From: Gammaproteobacteria bacterium
GTDB taxonomy: Bacteria > Pseudomonadota > Gammaproteobacteria > Thiohalospirales > Thiohalospiraceae
Assembly: GCA_014762485.1 (NCBI GenBank)
Contig: JABURU010000301.1
Coordinates: 1 to 5,592, forward strand
Direction: 5' to 3'
Length of the DNA: 5,592 nt
The translations under genes and the position numbers were made by a program. The notes under the pieces are model-generated. The model was not told the DNA's origin. It did no database searches and saw only the letters and a list, made by a program, of their open reading frames with translations. Positions 5,341-5,592 of this stretch are shown one piece after another; positions within the stretch are counted from its first letter, which is position 1; the number at the start of each line of letters is the position of its first letter.

Positions 5341-5592
5341 AGTGATTGTTAATTTAGATACATGATGACCATTTGTATCATAAATATGACAAACAGCAAA
5401 TGTTCGCCCATAAAAATAGATTGACTAGACTTTATACAATAAGCAAATAGACATTAGATAGAAATGGAAAAACCATATAAATAATAGGTTATTAATGGCT
5501 AGCACATTAGTATCTAAGGAAAAAGAAAATATAGTATAAGAAATGACACGGGTGTAACAAAATTAATGAAATTTAACATTTCTCCATTACAC
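5341..5592. other. AT-rich gene-free region upstream of nudJ
   Basis: By hand count, 68 of 252 bases are G or C (27%), against about 45-52% in coding samples of the window. I see no convincing gene. It contains a dyad, GATACA at 5357-5362 with TGTATC at 5374-5379, separated by 11 bases, which could be an operator or a leader hairpin for nudJ. A candidate promoter is listed separately. The region continues past the window edge. Confidence 0.7.
5533..5560 (-). promoter_or_regulatory. Candidate nudJ promoter with a palindrome in its spacer
   Basis: On the minus strand TTGTTA (5560-5555, 4 of 6 to the -35 consensus) is followed after 16 bases by TATACT (5538-5533, 5 of 6 to the -10 consensus). 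The perfect palindrome ACACCCGTGT (5546-5555) lies in the spacer, touching the -35 box, and could be a repressor site. The start would be near 5526, giving a long leader of about 185 bases. AT-rich DNA produces such matches by chance, so confidence is limited. Confidence 0.35.

Noticed and set aside
5495..5539. Plus-strand 14-codon frame (MASTLVSKEKENIV)
   Set aside because: It is short, lies in AT-rich DNA with no convincing promoter or ribosome binding site, and resembles nothing I know.

Overview
The window looks like a chromosomal piece of a gammaproteobacterium. The best evidence is the minus-strand run nudJ, mnmA, hflD, since HflD is essentially a gammaproteobacterial protein and the three lie together in this order in Escherichia coli and relatives. 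The species cannot be told. Coding samples I counted are about 45-52% GC, while the last 252 bases are about 27% GC by hand count.

Layout. From 1 to 1411, on the plus strand, lie the 3' end of a chemoreceptor gene with a C-terminal CZB (zinc-binding) domain and, 30 bases later, a complete thioredoxin-fold protein of the peroxiredoxin-like type. An intrinsic terminator (1438-1467) closes this unit. From 1468 to 1646 there is a gene-free leader-like stretch ending in a perfect 14-bp terminator hairpin (1594-1628), only 18 bases before a DMT/EamA transporter gene (1647-2546). A small zinc-ribbon protein resembling the BCAM0308 family follows (2623-3099). The minus-strand cluster hflD, mnmA, nudJ fills 3096-5340 and is transcribed right to left; hflD meets the zinc-ribbon gene tail to tail with a 4-base overlap. 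The final 252 bases hold no convincing gene and probably contain the nudJ promoter.

How the genes work together. MnmA makes the 2-thiouridine of tRNA wobble position 34, NudJ is a Nudix hydrolase and HflD a peripheral membrane protein; their grouping is conserved, but purB, which follows hflD in E. coli, is absent here. CZB domains use a zinc-bound cysteine and can sense zinc or hypochlorous acid, so the thioredoxin-like neighbour may reflect a redox link; this is inference.

I see no clearly undescribed system, mobile element, CRISPR array, tRNA or rRNA. The most interesting signal is the leader of the EamA gene, which carries a terminator, a competing antiterminator segment and a possible short upstream reading frame, the layout of a transcription attenuator. 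Next come the receptor/redoxin pair and the tail-to-tail junction.
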